Below are positions 1 to 11,774 of a stretch of 64,000 nt of DNA, piece after piece (position 1 is the stretch's first letter; every line of letters begins with the position of its first letter). Source of the DNA: Sorangium cellulosum (lineage in GTDB: Bacteria > Myxococcota_A > Polyangia > Polyangiales > Polyangiaceae); contig NZ_CP012673.1 in NCBI RefSeq assembly GCF_002950945.1, positions 11,794,501-11,858,500 of the forward strand. Reading direction: 5' to 3'. Made by a program: the position numbers and the translations under genes. The notes below the pieces were generated by a model, which made no database searches, was not told the DNA's origin, and worked only from the letters and a program-made list of their open reading frames with translations.

Positions 1-106
1 AGCAGTGGGCATTCCTGCAAGCGACCCTGAGCGTCCCCTGAAAAACGAGCGGCCCGGGCACATCGCGCCGGAACGGCGGATGGCCCGGGCCAGGCCCACG
101 CGCTAC

Positions 107-182
107 GGGGACGTCCCGCGCTGCGCGGGCGTCCCGCGCGGCGTGGGCGTCCCGCGCGGCTTGGGCGTCCCGCGCGGCTTGG
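107..182. repeat. 18-bp GC-rich tandem repeat 3' of ftsH
   Basis: Three clean 18-bp units (GGGCGTCCCGCGCGGCKT) at 127-144, 145-162 and 163-180 follow a degenerate first unit starting near 107. The array directly abuts the ftsH stop codon at 183-185 on its 3' side. It is non-coding in the ftsH frame, and no hairpin with a T-run is visible in it. Confidence 0.8.
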
Positions 183-2129
<1,947 letters not shown>

Positions 2130-2223
2130 GAGGACCCTCTAGACTCGCGCGGCGAGCCGGCGTGTACCGAAATTCTACGCGTGTTCCAGTCAGCATGCCA
2201 CCCGTGAGCCCGGTCGTCGACCG

Positions 2224-2255
2224 CGCCCGCCCTCGCCTCACTGCGAGGGCGGGCG
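2224..2255 (-). terminator. Hairpin between tilS and ftsH
   Basis: Perfect 13-bp inverted repeat (2224-2236 with 2243-2255) and a 6-nt loop, just after the tilS stop on the minus strand. There is no T-run, so it may be an attenuating or Rho-type pause structure rather than a strong intrinsic terminator. Confidence 0.45.
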
Positions 2256-2299
2256 AGGGAAAGGCATCTGGCGAGGGGGCGCGGGCGGGGTGCATGCGG

Positions 2300-3295
2300 T
2301 CAGGTCCCGCGACCCACGGTCTCGTCCTCGATAAGCACGCTGGACTCCTCTGGAAAGCCCAGGGCGATCTCTCGGCCGCCCTGCACCCGCACGCGCACCG
2401 GGCGGCCGAGCTTGCGGGCGCGCTCGATCGCGAGCCGCTGCGCCCGACCGAGCGGCGCCGCGGGGGATCCTCCAACGTCGAGGACGGTCGCATCGCCGCC
2501 CTCGGGGCGCTCGCGCGCGGCCACGAGCATGTCCGAGAGCGCACAGAGGTGCTCGACGATCGCCGGCGAGAGGTCCTCGAGCAGCGGGAGCAGCTCGCGG
2601 CGGACGCGCACGCGGGTGAAGCGCGGGTCCACGTTGCTGGGGTCGTCCGCGGACGCCAGCTGATGTCGGCTGAGGTGGGCGAGCACATCGGCGCGGCGGG
2701 CCAGGAGCAAGGGGCGGATGAGCTCGATCTGGACCGCAGCGCTCGACGCGGCGTCGCCCGCGCCGTCGGTGTCGAGCGAGCGCGACGCGCGCGGCGGCAG
2801 GACGGCGAGCCCCCTCGGGCCGGCGCCCCGCAGGAGGCGCAGGAGCAGCGTCTCGGCCCGATCGTCGGCGGTGTGGCCGGTCGCGATCGCGCGGGCGCCG
2901 TGGGCTGCCGAGGCCGCCGCCAGCGCGGCGAAGCGGGCGGCGCGCGCCCTCGCCTGGAGGTTCGCGCCGGGCGCGACGTCCACGCGGGTGCTGGAGAACG
3001 GGACGCCGAGCCGCGCGGCGAGATCGCGCGCGATCGCCAGCTCGGCCGCGGCGGCGGCGCGGAGGCCGTGGTCTACGCCGTGCGCAACGACCTCGTGGCC
3101 GATCCGCCGACGGAGCATCGCCAGCACGTGCAGCAGCGCGGTCGAGTCGGGGCCGCCGGAGCAGGCGCAGAGCACCACGTCGCCCCGCGCGAGCAGCCGC
3201 TCGTCGAGGATCAGCCGCTCGGCCAGGCGGAGCAGCGACGGAGGATGCGACCGGCCCCGCCTTGGCGGCGGGGGAGGCCCGTGCGCCGGGCTCAT
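2300..3295 (-). CDS. tilS: tRNA(Ile)-lysidine synthase TilS
   Basis: ATP-dependent modification of C34 in tRNA-Ile(CAU) to lysidine. It is a cytosolic N-type ATP pyrophosphatase family member. The PP-loop SGGPDS is at residues 46-51, followed by the HGVDHGLR segment and ATGHTADDRAET, both typical of TilS. The protein is 331 aa, shorter than E. coli TilS, and carries the N-terminal ATPase domain plus a short helical tail. The chosen ATG at 3295 overlaps the stop of the upstream 76-aa ORF in an ATGA, and the open frame further upstream has no TilS similarity. Probably essential. Confidence 0.93.
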   Translation of the reverse strand: MSPAHGPPPPPRRGRSHPPSLLRLAERLILDERLLARGDVVLCACSGGPDSTALLHVLAMLRRRIGHEVVAHGVDHGLRAAAAAELAIARDLAARLGVPFSSTRVDVAPGANLQARARAARFAALAAASAAHGARAIATGHTADDRAETLLLRLLRGAGPRGLAVLPPRASRSLDTDGAGDAASSAAVQIELIRPLLLARRADVLAHLSRHQLASADDPSNVDPRFTRVRVRRELLPLLEDLSPAIVEHLCALSDMLVAARERPEGGDATVLDVGGSPAAPLGRAQRLAIERARKLGRPVRVRVQGGREIALGFPEESSVLIEDETVGRGT

Positions 3296-3522
3296 CGGAG
3301 CTCGAACGCCTTGCAGAAGACGATCTCGTCGCGGCCCTCGAGGTCCTGGCTCAGGTGCGGCGCGATCGGGAAGCCGAGCGAGCAGCGCGGCGCGCCGCCG
3401 GCAGGCGCGACGCCGTCGCGATCGGGCTCGGCCGGGTCGAACGAGGCGCAGTCCGGGCAGGCGAACACGAGACGGTAACGCCGCGCCTCCTCGCGGAGGC
3501 GATCGTCGAGGTGCTGGATCAT
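3292..3522 (-). CDS. Small conserved-looking protein coupled to tilS
   Basis: 76-aa cytosolic protein of unknown function. It contains a CPDC pair at residues 22-25 and two further cysteines (C47 and C70), so it could bind a metal, though no family was recognised. Its stop overlaps the tilS start by four bases (ATGA), which suggests translational coupling and co-expression. A 153-bp repeat-rich gap separates it from rlmD upstream. Codon use fits the neighbours. It could be mis-called, but the tight overlap supports a real gene. Confidence 0.6.
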   Translation of the reverse strand: MIQHLDDRLREEARRYRLVFACPDCASFDPAEPDRDGVAPAGGAPRCSLGFPIAPHLSQDLEGRDEIVFCKAFELR

Positions 3523-3594
3523 CGACGCCAGCGTAGCGCAAGCCGCAGGGCGGCGGCCCCGAGCTGGCGCCCGCGAGGCCGCGCAGGCCCAACG

Positions 3595-3730
3595 CGGCGC
3601 GCTGCCGCGAGATCCAACGTCGCGCGCTGCCGCCGGGATCGGCGCGCGGGCGCGCGCGGCGCGCTGCCGCCGGGGTCAGCGCGCGGGCGCACGCGGCGCG
3701 CTGCCGCCGGGGTCGGCGCGCGGGCGGCGC
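3595..3730. repeat. GC-rich ~37-bp repeats spanning the 3' end of rlmD
   Basis: The core GGCGCGCTGCCGC recurs near 3597, 3621, 3659 and 3696, with about 37 bp between the last two copies, each followed by a GGGATC/GGGGTC and GCGCGCGGGCG segment. The last copy lies inside the rlmD reading frame and encodes its Arg/Pro/Ala tail. The array fills the gap between rlmD and the 76-aa ORF. Confidence 0.7.
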
Positions 3731-5093
3731 GCCCGGGAGAGGCGCACGATCGACTCGATGTGGCTCGTCTGCGGGAAGAGCTCGACCACCTCGATGTCCG
3801 TGATCTCGAAGCCGCCGCGGACGATGACGCCGAGGTCCCGCGCCAGCGTGGCCGGGTCGCACGAGACGTAGACGACCACACGCGCGCCCGAGGCCGCGAT
3901 CGCACGCGCCGCGCCGGGCGCCCCGCCGCGAGGCGGATCGAGCACCACGACGTCGGCGCGCGGCGGGATCGGCGTCGCGTCGGCGTCCGCCTCGATCACC
4001 TTGCCGGCGAGGCCGCGCGCGGCGAGGTTCTGGCGCAGGCAGGCCACCGCCTCGGGCACGAGCTCCACGGCGGTGAACGACGCGAGCCCCGCGTGGGCCG
4101 CCGGGGGCTCGCCCTCCGCGGGCCCGGGCGGCCGCTGCGCGCCGCGGGCGAGCAGCACGGAGAGCGTCCCGCTGCCCGCGAACAGCTCCAGCAGGTGCGG
4201 CGACCGGGAGGAGTCGAGGTGCGCGAGCTCGGCGGCGCGACGGGCAAGGACGGCGGCGCCCTCCTCGGACGGCTGCCCGAAGCCGCCCGGCGCGAGCAGC
4301 AGCGGCAGGCCGTCGGCGCCCTGGATCACCGGCCGCGGGTCGCCGAACGACGCGGCCTGCCGCGCGCCGTCCAGCGTGACGCGGGCGCCGGCCCACGCGC
4401 CGCTCTCCGTGCGCTGGTCGAGCAGCTGCCACACGGCCGGCGGGAGCGCCCCGCGCCACAGGATCTCGACCACCGGGCGGCGCGAGGCGCCCTGCGCGAT
4501 CAGGATGTCGCCCTCCCCGGCCGCGCCGCGGAGCAGGGCGGGCAGCTCGCCGGCGAGCGGCGCGATCTCGTCGGCCAGCACGAGGCAGCGGTCGACGGCC
4601 ACGACGTCGTGGGTCCTCGGCGCGCGGTAACCCACGCGCACCTCGCCGCGCTCCGCGCGCGCGAACAGCCTGGCCCGGGACCGGTAAGCGAGCGGCTTGG
4701 GCGCCGGATGGACGTGCACCTCCGGCAGCGCGGCGAGCGCGGTCGCCCGCGCGATCGCCTGCCGGACGATCTGCTCGTGCGCGGCCTGCTGCGCCTCGAG
4801 GCGGACGTGCATCCAGTCGCAGCCGCCGCAGGCGTCCGCGAAGCTGCAGGGCGGAGCGACGCGCTCGGCGCTCGGCTCGATCACGCGGAGGAGCCTGCCC
4901 CGCGCCGGGCGCGCGCTCCGGTCGAGCTCGACCTCCACGAGGTCTCCCGGCGCGGTCGCGGGGACGAAGACGACCTCGCCCGCGAGCCTCCCGACGCCGG
5001 CGCCGCCCGCGGCGAGCGCGTCGATGCGCAGCTCGGCCCGCTCGCCGGCGCGAGCTCGCGTCCTGGCGCCGCTCGAGCGGCGGTGAACGGACT

Positions 5094-5097
<4 letters not shown>
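3676..5097 (-). CDS. 23S rRNA/tRNA (uracil-5-)-methyltransferase, RlmD/RumA family
   Basis: SAM-dependent C5-methylation of uridine in RNA. The 473 aa comprise an N-terminal TRAM domain (about 20-80), a 4Fe-4S cysteine set CSFADACGGC (C-x5-C-x2-C) with a fourth Cys in VDRCLVL, and a Rossmann methyltransferase domain with ELFAGSGTLS as the SAM motif. The catalytic nucleophile lies in VSCDPATLARDLG, and the family's general-base segment in the C-terminal HIESIV region. The ATG at 5097 overlaps the kinase stop as ATGA. Upstream sequence in frame looks non-coding. The C-terminus ends in a low-complexity tail encoded by a DNA repeat. RlmD versus RlmC or TrmA specificity cannot be assigned from sequence alone. 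Confidence 0.9.
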
Positions 5098-7310
<2,213 letters not shown>

Positions 7311-7467
7311 GAGCGGTCACTACTTTACCGCGAGTTCGCGGCGCTTTGCCATGTCGTCTGGGCAGAGCGACCGGGCAGATGGTCATCTTTGATCCACCAG
7401 GGCGCTGAAGGTTGTTGTCCTGACAGGTAGGACATTCGCAGGGGCGCGCGGCGGCGCGTCGCCGAGC
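7311..7467. other. Intergenic space upstream of the kinase gene
   Basis: 157 bp between the kinase start and the lipoprotein stop, both on the minus strand. It contains a small inverted repeat (TGTCCT 7416-7421, AGGACA 7429-7434). No convincing promoter boxes were identified, although the kinase promoter is expected here. Confidence 0.4.
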
Positions 7468-8115
7468 TCAGGGGAACGGCTGCCCCGGCTGACCCCGCTC
7501 GAAGTAGAAGCGGAAATACCCTCGCACCCTCGAGAGGAGCTCCGGCGGGATAGCGTCTGCTGGATCACCAAGCGCGGCGTCGCGCGGATCGCCGACCATG
7601 ACATCGAACTCGGCGTCCGTGTACTTGTCGGCCGCGTCCGTCTCGTTCGGATCGCCGCTGAACAGCGCCTGGAACTTGATGGTCCCGCTCACGGCATAGA
7701 GCACGGTGTTCTGGTTGTGGCAGGACCGCTGGAGATAAAGCGCCATGTGAACGAGCGGGGCCAGCTCCTGCGGCTTCGGCTCGGGCGGAGGCGAGCCCGG
7801 CGGTTCCACGCCGGGCGGAAGGGCGACACTCAGGTCGACGTCGAGCTTCTCGGCGCGGATGACGTCGACATCGTCGATCAGGACCGAGAGGCCGTCCGAG
7901 ACCTCCTGGAGATCGCTGCCCCGCTGCACCCGGATCTGCAGCGTGGAGCGGTAGGGGACCGCGGCGAAGAAGTCGGGCCGCATCGAGTAGGCGGCGTCCC
8001 AGCAGTCGGTCGCGTGGAGCCCACCCACACTGTAGACGTCGCCATCCCCCTGCCCGAGCGAACAGCCCAGCGAGAGCGCAGCGCAGGTGCCGAGCGCGAG
8101 GAGCCGGGCGCTCAC
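7468..8115 (-). CDS. Predicted lipoprotein of unknown function
   Basis: 215 aa starting at a GTG that overlaps the mnmA stop (GTGA). The N-terminus is a short signal peptide ending in a lipobox (LSLGC), so the mature protein is probably lipid-anchored in the envelope. The body has a proline-rich loop (ELAPLV preceded by PPG and PEPK segments) and paired cysteines (CW early, SCHNQ later). No domain was recognised. The overlap with mnmA implies co-transcription, but no functional connection is evident. Confidence 0.75.
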   Translation of the reverse strand: MSARLLALGTCAALSLGCSLGQGDGDVYSVGGLHATDCWDAAYSMRPDFFAAVPYRSTLQIRVQRGSDLQEVSDGLSVLIDDVDVIRAEKLDVDLSVALPPGVEPPGSPPPEPKPQELAPLVHMALYLQRSCHNQNTVLYAVSGTIKFQALFSGDPNETDAADKYTDAEFDVMVGDPRDAALGDPADAIPPELLSRVRGYFRFYFERGQPGQPFP

Positions 8116-9269
8116 GACGCCGCCTCCGGACGCAGCGCGGCCTTGATGCGGCCCCCGCCGATCACGCGGTCGCCCCGGTACGCCACGGCCATCTGGCCGG
8201 GGGAGACGGCCCGCACGGGGCTCGTGAACCGCGCGACGAAGCTCTCGGCGCCCGTCGCTGGATCGCGCCGCCGCTCGATCACGCCGGGCGCCGCCTCGTG
8301 GCGCGCGCGGATCCGCACCTCGGCTTGCAGGGGGAAGGCCGCGTCGTCGGACCACACCGCGTCGGTGATCTCGGCGCCCGTGGCGTAGAGGTCGCCCTCG
8401 TCGCCGAGGCGCACGGCCCCGGACGCGGCGTCGAGGCCCACGACGAACGCCGGGCGGCCGAGCGAGACGCCGATGCCCTTGCGCTGGCCCACGGTGAAGG
8501 CGTGCACGCCGCCGTGCGCGCCGACCACGCGGCCCTCGCGATCGACGATGGGGCCGGGCCGGAGCCGATCCCGGGCGCGCTCCGCCACGAAGGACGTGTA
8601 GCTGCCCGACGGGATGAAGCAGAGCTCCTGGCTCTCGCCCTTCTCCGCGCCCGGGAGCCCGCGGGCGATCGCCTCGGCGCGCACCTCCTCCTTCGTCGAG
8701 TCGCCCAGCGGGAAGAGCAGCTTCTCGAGCTCGTCCGACCGGAGCATATGCAGGAAATAACTCTGATCCTTGTGCCGATCGCGGCCGCGGTAGAGGCGGG
8801 CGCCGCCCTCCTCCCGGACGACCCGCGCGTAATGGCCCGTCGCGATCCGGGAGACGCCCAGCCGCTCGGCGAGCGGGAACAGCTCCCGGAGCTTGACCGA
8901 GCGGTTGCAGGCCACACATGGGCTCGGCGTCTCGCCCGACAGGTAGGCGTCGACGAAGGGGTCGACGACGTGCTCGCGGAACAGCGCGCGGCGGTCGAAC
9001 GTGTAGTGCGGGATGCCGAGGTGGTCGGCGACCCGGCGGGCGTCGTGCTGATCCTCGGGCGCGCAGCAGCGGCTCTTGACGCTGCCGTCGTCGGGGTAGT
9101 CCCAGAGGTGGAGCGTCACGCCGACGACATCGTAGCCAGCGTCGCAGAGCCGCGCGGCGGCGACGGAGGAGTCGACGCCGCCGCTCATCGCGATGAAGAC
9201 GCGGGTCCCCGGGGCGACCGGCTCTCCGGGCCGCCCCTCGCCGCCCGTCTCTCGGACAGGGGTTTCCAT
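8112..9269 (-). CDS. mnmA: tRNA-specific 2-thiouridylase MnmA
   Basis: Catalyses 2-thiolation of U34 in tRNA-Lys, -Glu and -Gln, using ATP and persulfide sulfur. 385 aa. The PP-loop SGGVDSS is at residues 29-35, the first catalytic cysteine in CVACNRSVK (C121), TGHYARV follows, and the second cysteine is in SQELCFIPSG (C217). A C-terminal beta-barrel region follows, as in the E. coli enzyme. ATG 9269 was chosen because the longer open frame upstream runs through a decamer DNA repeat and has no family similarity. The sulfur donor is likely a cysteine desulfurase such as the iscS of this window. Confidence 0.96.
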   Translation of the reverse strand: METPVRETGGEGRPGEPVAPGTRVFIAMSGGVDSSVAAARLCDAGYDVVGVTLHLWDYPDDGSVKSRCCAPEDQHDARRVADHLGIPHYTFDRRALFREHVVDPFVDAYLSGETPSPCVACNRSVKLRELFPLAERLGVSRIATGHYARVVREEGGARLYRGRDRHKDQSYFLHMLRSDELEKLLFPLGDSTKEEVRAEAIARGLPGAEKGESQELCFIPSGSYTSFVAERARDRLRPGPIVDREGRVVGAHGGVHAFTVGQRKGIGVSLGRPAFVVGLDAASGAVRLGDEGDLYATGAEITDAVWSDDAAFPLQAEVRIRARHEAAPGVIERRRDPATGAESFVARFTSPVRAVSPGQMAVAYRGDRVIGGGRIKAALRPEAAS

Positions 9270-9320
9270 TTCCGTTGTATAGCGTGAATCTCGCGCGGCG
9301 AAGGCCCGGCAGGGCAATCC

Positions 9321-9370
9321 CGCGCAACCACGCGCAACCACGAGCAACCACGCGCAGCCGCGCGCAACCA
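9321..9370. repeat. Five phased 10-bp repeats between mnmA and the response regulator
   Basis: Exact 10-bp period: CGCGCAACCA three times, plus one-base (CGAGCAACCA) and two-base (CGCGCAGCCG) variants, 9321-9370. It lies in the divergent intergenic space, about 50 bp upstream of mnmA and 77 bp upstream of the response-regulator ATG, where both promoters should be. Confidence 0.85.
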
Positions 9371-9447
9371 CGCGCCGGAGGAGGCTCGGGCCGGGCGCCG
9401 CCGTTCGCCCTTGGCCGCACCCTCGGCGCACGTGTACCGTCTCGCGG

Positions 9448-10800
9448 ATGCCGAGCGGGGTCGTGCTCGTGATCGAGGACGAAGAGTACGTCGCGGACCT
9501 GCTTGCCACCGCGATCCGCGAGGAGGGCTACGAGGTCATCCTCTGCGACACGGCAGAGGCCGGCCTCCAGGCCGCCTGCTCGCTGGAGCCCGAGTGCATC
9601 GTCTGCGACATCGGCCTGCCGGATCACGACGGCTACTGGGTCGCGCGCAACGTGCGCACCCACCCGTCGCGGGTGTCCGTCACGCCCTTCCTGTTCCTCT
9701 CCGCGCTCGACGACCAGCAGTCGCGCCTCGAGGGCTTCCACGTGGGCGCCGACGTCTACATGACGAAGCCGTTCCGCGCGAGCGAGGTCGTCGCCCAGAT
9801 CGGGGCGCTCGTGCAGATGGCGTCCCGCCTGCGCCAGCGGCGGGACAGCCTGCTCTCCATCCCGACCGCCGCCGACCAGACCGCGATCGAGGGCGACCTC
9901 AGCCAGATGTCCATCGCCACGGTCCTCACCGTGCTCGAGATGGAGCGGCGGTCGGGGATGTTCGAGGTGACGAGCAAGAAGCGGCGCGCTCAGCTGGACA
10001 TCGCCGAGGGGTGCATCCTCCAGGGGACCGTGGGCGGCACGCGTGTCTCGGCGCTCGCGGCGCTCCGCACCATGCTGGGCTGGAAGGTGGGACGGTTCGC
10101 GTTCACGCCGGGCACGCGCCCGCAGCCGGCGGAGCGGAAGTCGATCGCCGCCTACCTGCTCGAGGCGACCCGGCTCGAGGACGAGAGCACACGCGTCGAG
10201 CTGCCGATGCCGCCGACGCGGCGCCGGCCGGAGCCCCGGATCGCGACCACGGCGCTCGGCGGGCCGTCGTCCATCCCGGACGACATCGCGCCGCCGTCGT
10301 CGCGCGCGCCTCCCGAGGGGCGCCTGCGCCGCGGGGGCGGGGCCACGTCGCGGAAGGGGACCGAGGCGCGCGTGTCGATCTCCAATACGCCGCCGTCTGC
10401 ACCGCCGTCGCTCGAGCTGAACCTCGAGTTCGAGTCGTCGCCCCCGTCCAGCACGGCGGGGACGCCGCCCACGCTGCGCTCGCTGGCGCGCATGACGAAG
10501 CCGCCGTCGAGCCGGAGCGGCGCCGGCGCCGAGAGCGAGCCGCCGACGGTCCCGCGCGGGCAAGGGCGGACCGCGGCGTCGCGGCCGCCGGGGCGGCGGC
10601 AGAGCGCGCAGCCGCCGGCGGCGCCGAGCCGCGAGCGCGAGGAGGGACCGGCGGAGCGGAGCGTGAGGTCGCGCGGGACGATCGCGCCGCCGGCGACACA
10701 GCCGGCGAGCCGCGATGCGGCGCCGCGGACGAGCCCGGTTCCGCAGGCGCCACGGCCGGTGCCGGCGAGGCCGCCGCGGCCGGACTCGAAGAAGCGGTGA
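9448..10800 (+). CDS. Response regulator with DUF4388 (PATAN-like) domain
   Basis: 450 aa. The N-terminal receiver domain (1-125) has acidic pocket EDE (10-12), phospho-acceptor D54 in CDIGLP and conserved K107 in TKPF. A DUF4388-type domain follows (about 145-245, GDLSQMSIATVLTVLEMERRSG onward in pieces), as in many myxobacterial signalling proteins that control motility or gene expression through protein contacts. The last 180 residues are low-complexity Pro/Arg/Ser with no DNA-binding domain visible, so output is probably by protein interaction. No cognate histidine kinase lies nearby. The gene faces away from mnmA and ends at the 248-bp inverted-repeat element. Confidence 0.88.
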   Translation: MPSGVVLVIEDEEYVADLLATAIREEGYEVILCDTAEAGLQAACSLEPECIVCDIGLPDHDGYWVARNVRTHPSRVSVTPFLFLSALDDQQSRLEGFHVGADVYMTKPFRASEVVAQIGALVQMASRLRQRRDSLLSIPTAADQTAIEGDLSQMSIATVLTVLEMERRSGMFEVTSKKRRAQLDIAEGCILQGTVGGTRVSALAALRTMLGWKVGRFAFTPGTRPQPAERKSIAAYLLEATRLEDESTRVELPMPPTRRRPEPRIATTALGGPSSIPDDIAPPSSRAPPEGRLRRGGGATSRKGTEARVSISNTPPSAPPSLELNLEFESSPPSSTAGTPPTLRSLARMTKPPSSRSGAGAESEPPTVPRGQGRTAASRPPGRRQSAQPPAAPSREREEGPAERSVRSRGTIAPPATQPASRDAAPRTSPVPQAPRPVPARPPRPDSKKR

Positions 10801-10812
10801 TCCGAGGGGCAC

Positions 10813-11060
10813 GCGCCGGCGGGGGCTGTGCGCGGCAGGGGGCGGGCGGGCGCTGGCCAATCGGCGAGGCGGGCGGCGAGGGAGCTTGCGCATGGGAACA
10901 CCGCCCGGCATGTCTCCCTTCGGGCCTCGCCAGCTGGGACGTTTCGTTGCGCGCCACACGAGGCGCGCCTGGGACCTCGAGCCCGCTGAGACCGGATGGT
11001 ACCTCGGTCGGTGCTCGGCGCGCCCGCCCACCCCCTGCCGCGCACAGCCCCCGCCGGCGC
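10813..11060. repeat. 248-bp element with 41-bp terminal inverted repeats
   Basis: The left arm 10813-10853 and right arm 11020-11060 are inverted copies of 41 bp with a single mismatch, enclosing 166 bp with no ORF of note. The element lies between convergent genes: the response regulator ends at 10800 and the PD-(D/E)XK-like gene ends at 11103. GCGGTGA just outside the left end and TCACCGC just outside the right end extend the symmetry. Size and structure resemble a MITE, but no transposase and no clear target duplication were found. It may also act as a bidirectional terminator. This accounts for nearly all of the 302-bp gene-free stretch. Confidence 0.8.
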
Positions 11061-11102
11061 TCACCGCCTCGGAACGGAAGGGAAGAAGGGGGGGCGCGAC
11101 GA

Positions 11103-11774
11103 CTATCTGGCCACGGGCTCGAAGCGCCATCGCGTATCGCTCTCGCCCGGAGACGAACGCGTGCGGCACAGGACGGTGGCGCGGCCGGACTCGTCCGCGC
11201 GGATGCGCCTGTGCTCGACATCCCGGTCGAAGGTCGCCATACGGATGTGATCGCGCTCCCAGGAGCGCCGCGCGTCCGCCCAGCGATGGGCGGACGCCTC
11301 GCTGGCGCCGGGGTCGGAAGGACCGAGGGGGATCTTCATGGCGGCGGGGTTCGTGGAGCCCTCGCGCGCGAGCTTGTCGTTGCAGAACGCCGTGTAGGCG
11401 ACCACGCCGTGAAGCCGGATGTCGAGGACGCCCGCGACGGCGACGAGCCGCACGGCGGCCCACTCGAGCTGCTCTTGAATATGGGCCCAGTTGCGCTCCT
11501 TGACGGACCGCTTGAGCTCGACGATGTGGGCCTCGAACACGTCGTCGCCACGGGCCAAGAGCAGCGCGAAGTCGGCGCACACGTCCTTCTGGAGGAACTG
11601 AACGTCCTGCGGCCTCAGGCTAAGCTGGATGCACGACGTGGCGCCGGCGAGCGCGCAGTCCACACGAACGGCGTCGTCCTCGAGCCCGGCGACGTCGGTC
11701 TCGCGAAGCAGCCGCCAGCGGTCAGCCTTGACCAGCTTCTCAAGGCGCTCCTCGATGCTCCCAGGCAGCCTCAT
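11103..11774 (-). CDS. PD-(D/E)XK nuclease-like protein, partner of the AAA ATPase
   Basis: 223 aa, no family recognised with certainty. The segment around residues 66-105 fits the PD-(D/E)XK core: D68 in CADFALLL, then VELK (E86, K88), then QEQLEWAAVRL (Q100/Q102), like the Gln helix of RecB- and Cas4-type nucleases. The C-terminal 80 residues are Arg-rich and could bind nucleic acid. The ATG overlaps the ATPase stop in an ATGA, so the two proteins are almost certainly made together. Inference: this is the effector of a two-component ATPase-nuclease system. It could instead be a non-catalytic nuclease-fold protein. Confidence 0.6.
   Translation of the reverse strand: MRLPGSIEERLEKLVKADRWRLLRETDVAGLEDDAVRVDCALAGATSCIQLSLRPQDVQFLQKDVCADFALLLARGDDVFEAHIVELKRSVKERNWAHIQEQLEWAAVRLVAVAGVLDIRLHGVVAYTAFCNDKLAREGSTNPAAMKIPLGPSDPGASEASAHRWADARRSWERDHIRMATFDRDVEHRRIRADESGRATVLCRTRSSPGESDTRWRFEPVAR

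Noticed and set aside
7468..11580. A 1370-codon minus-strand frame
   Set aside because: Only its 3' end is a real gene (the lipoprotein); the remainder is antisense or out-of-frame to mnmA and the response regulator and crosses the inverted-repeat element.
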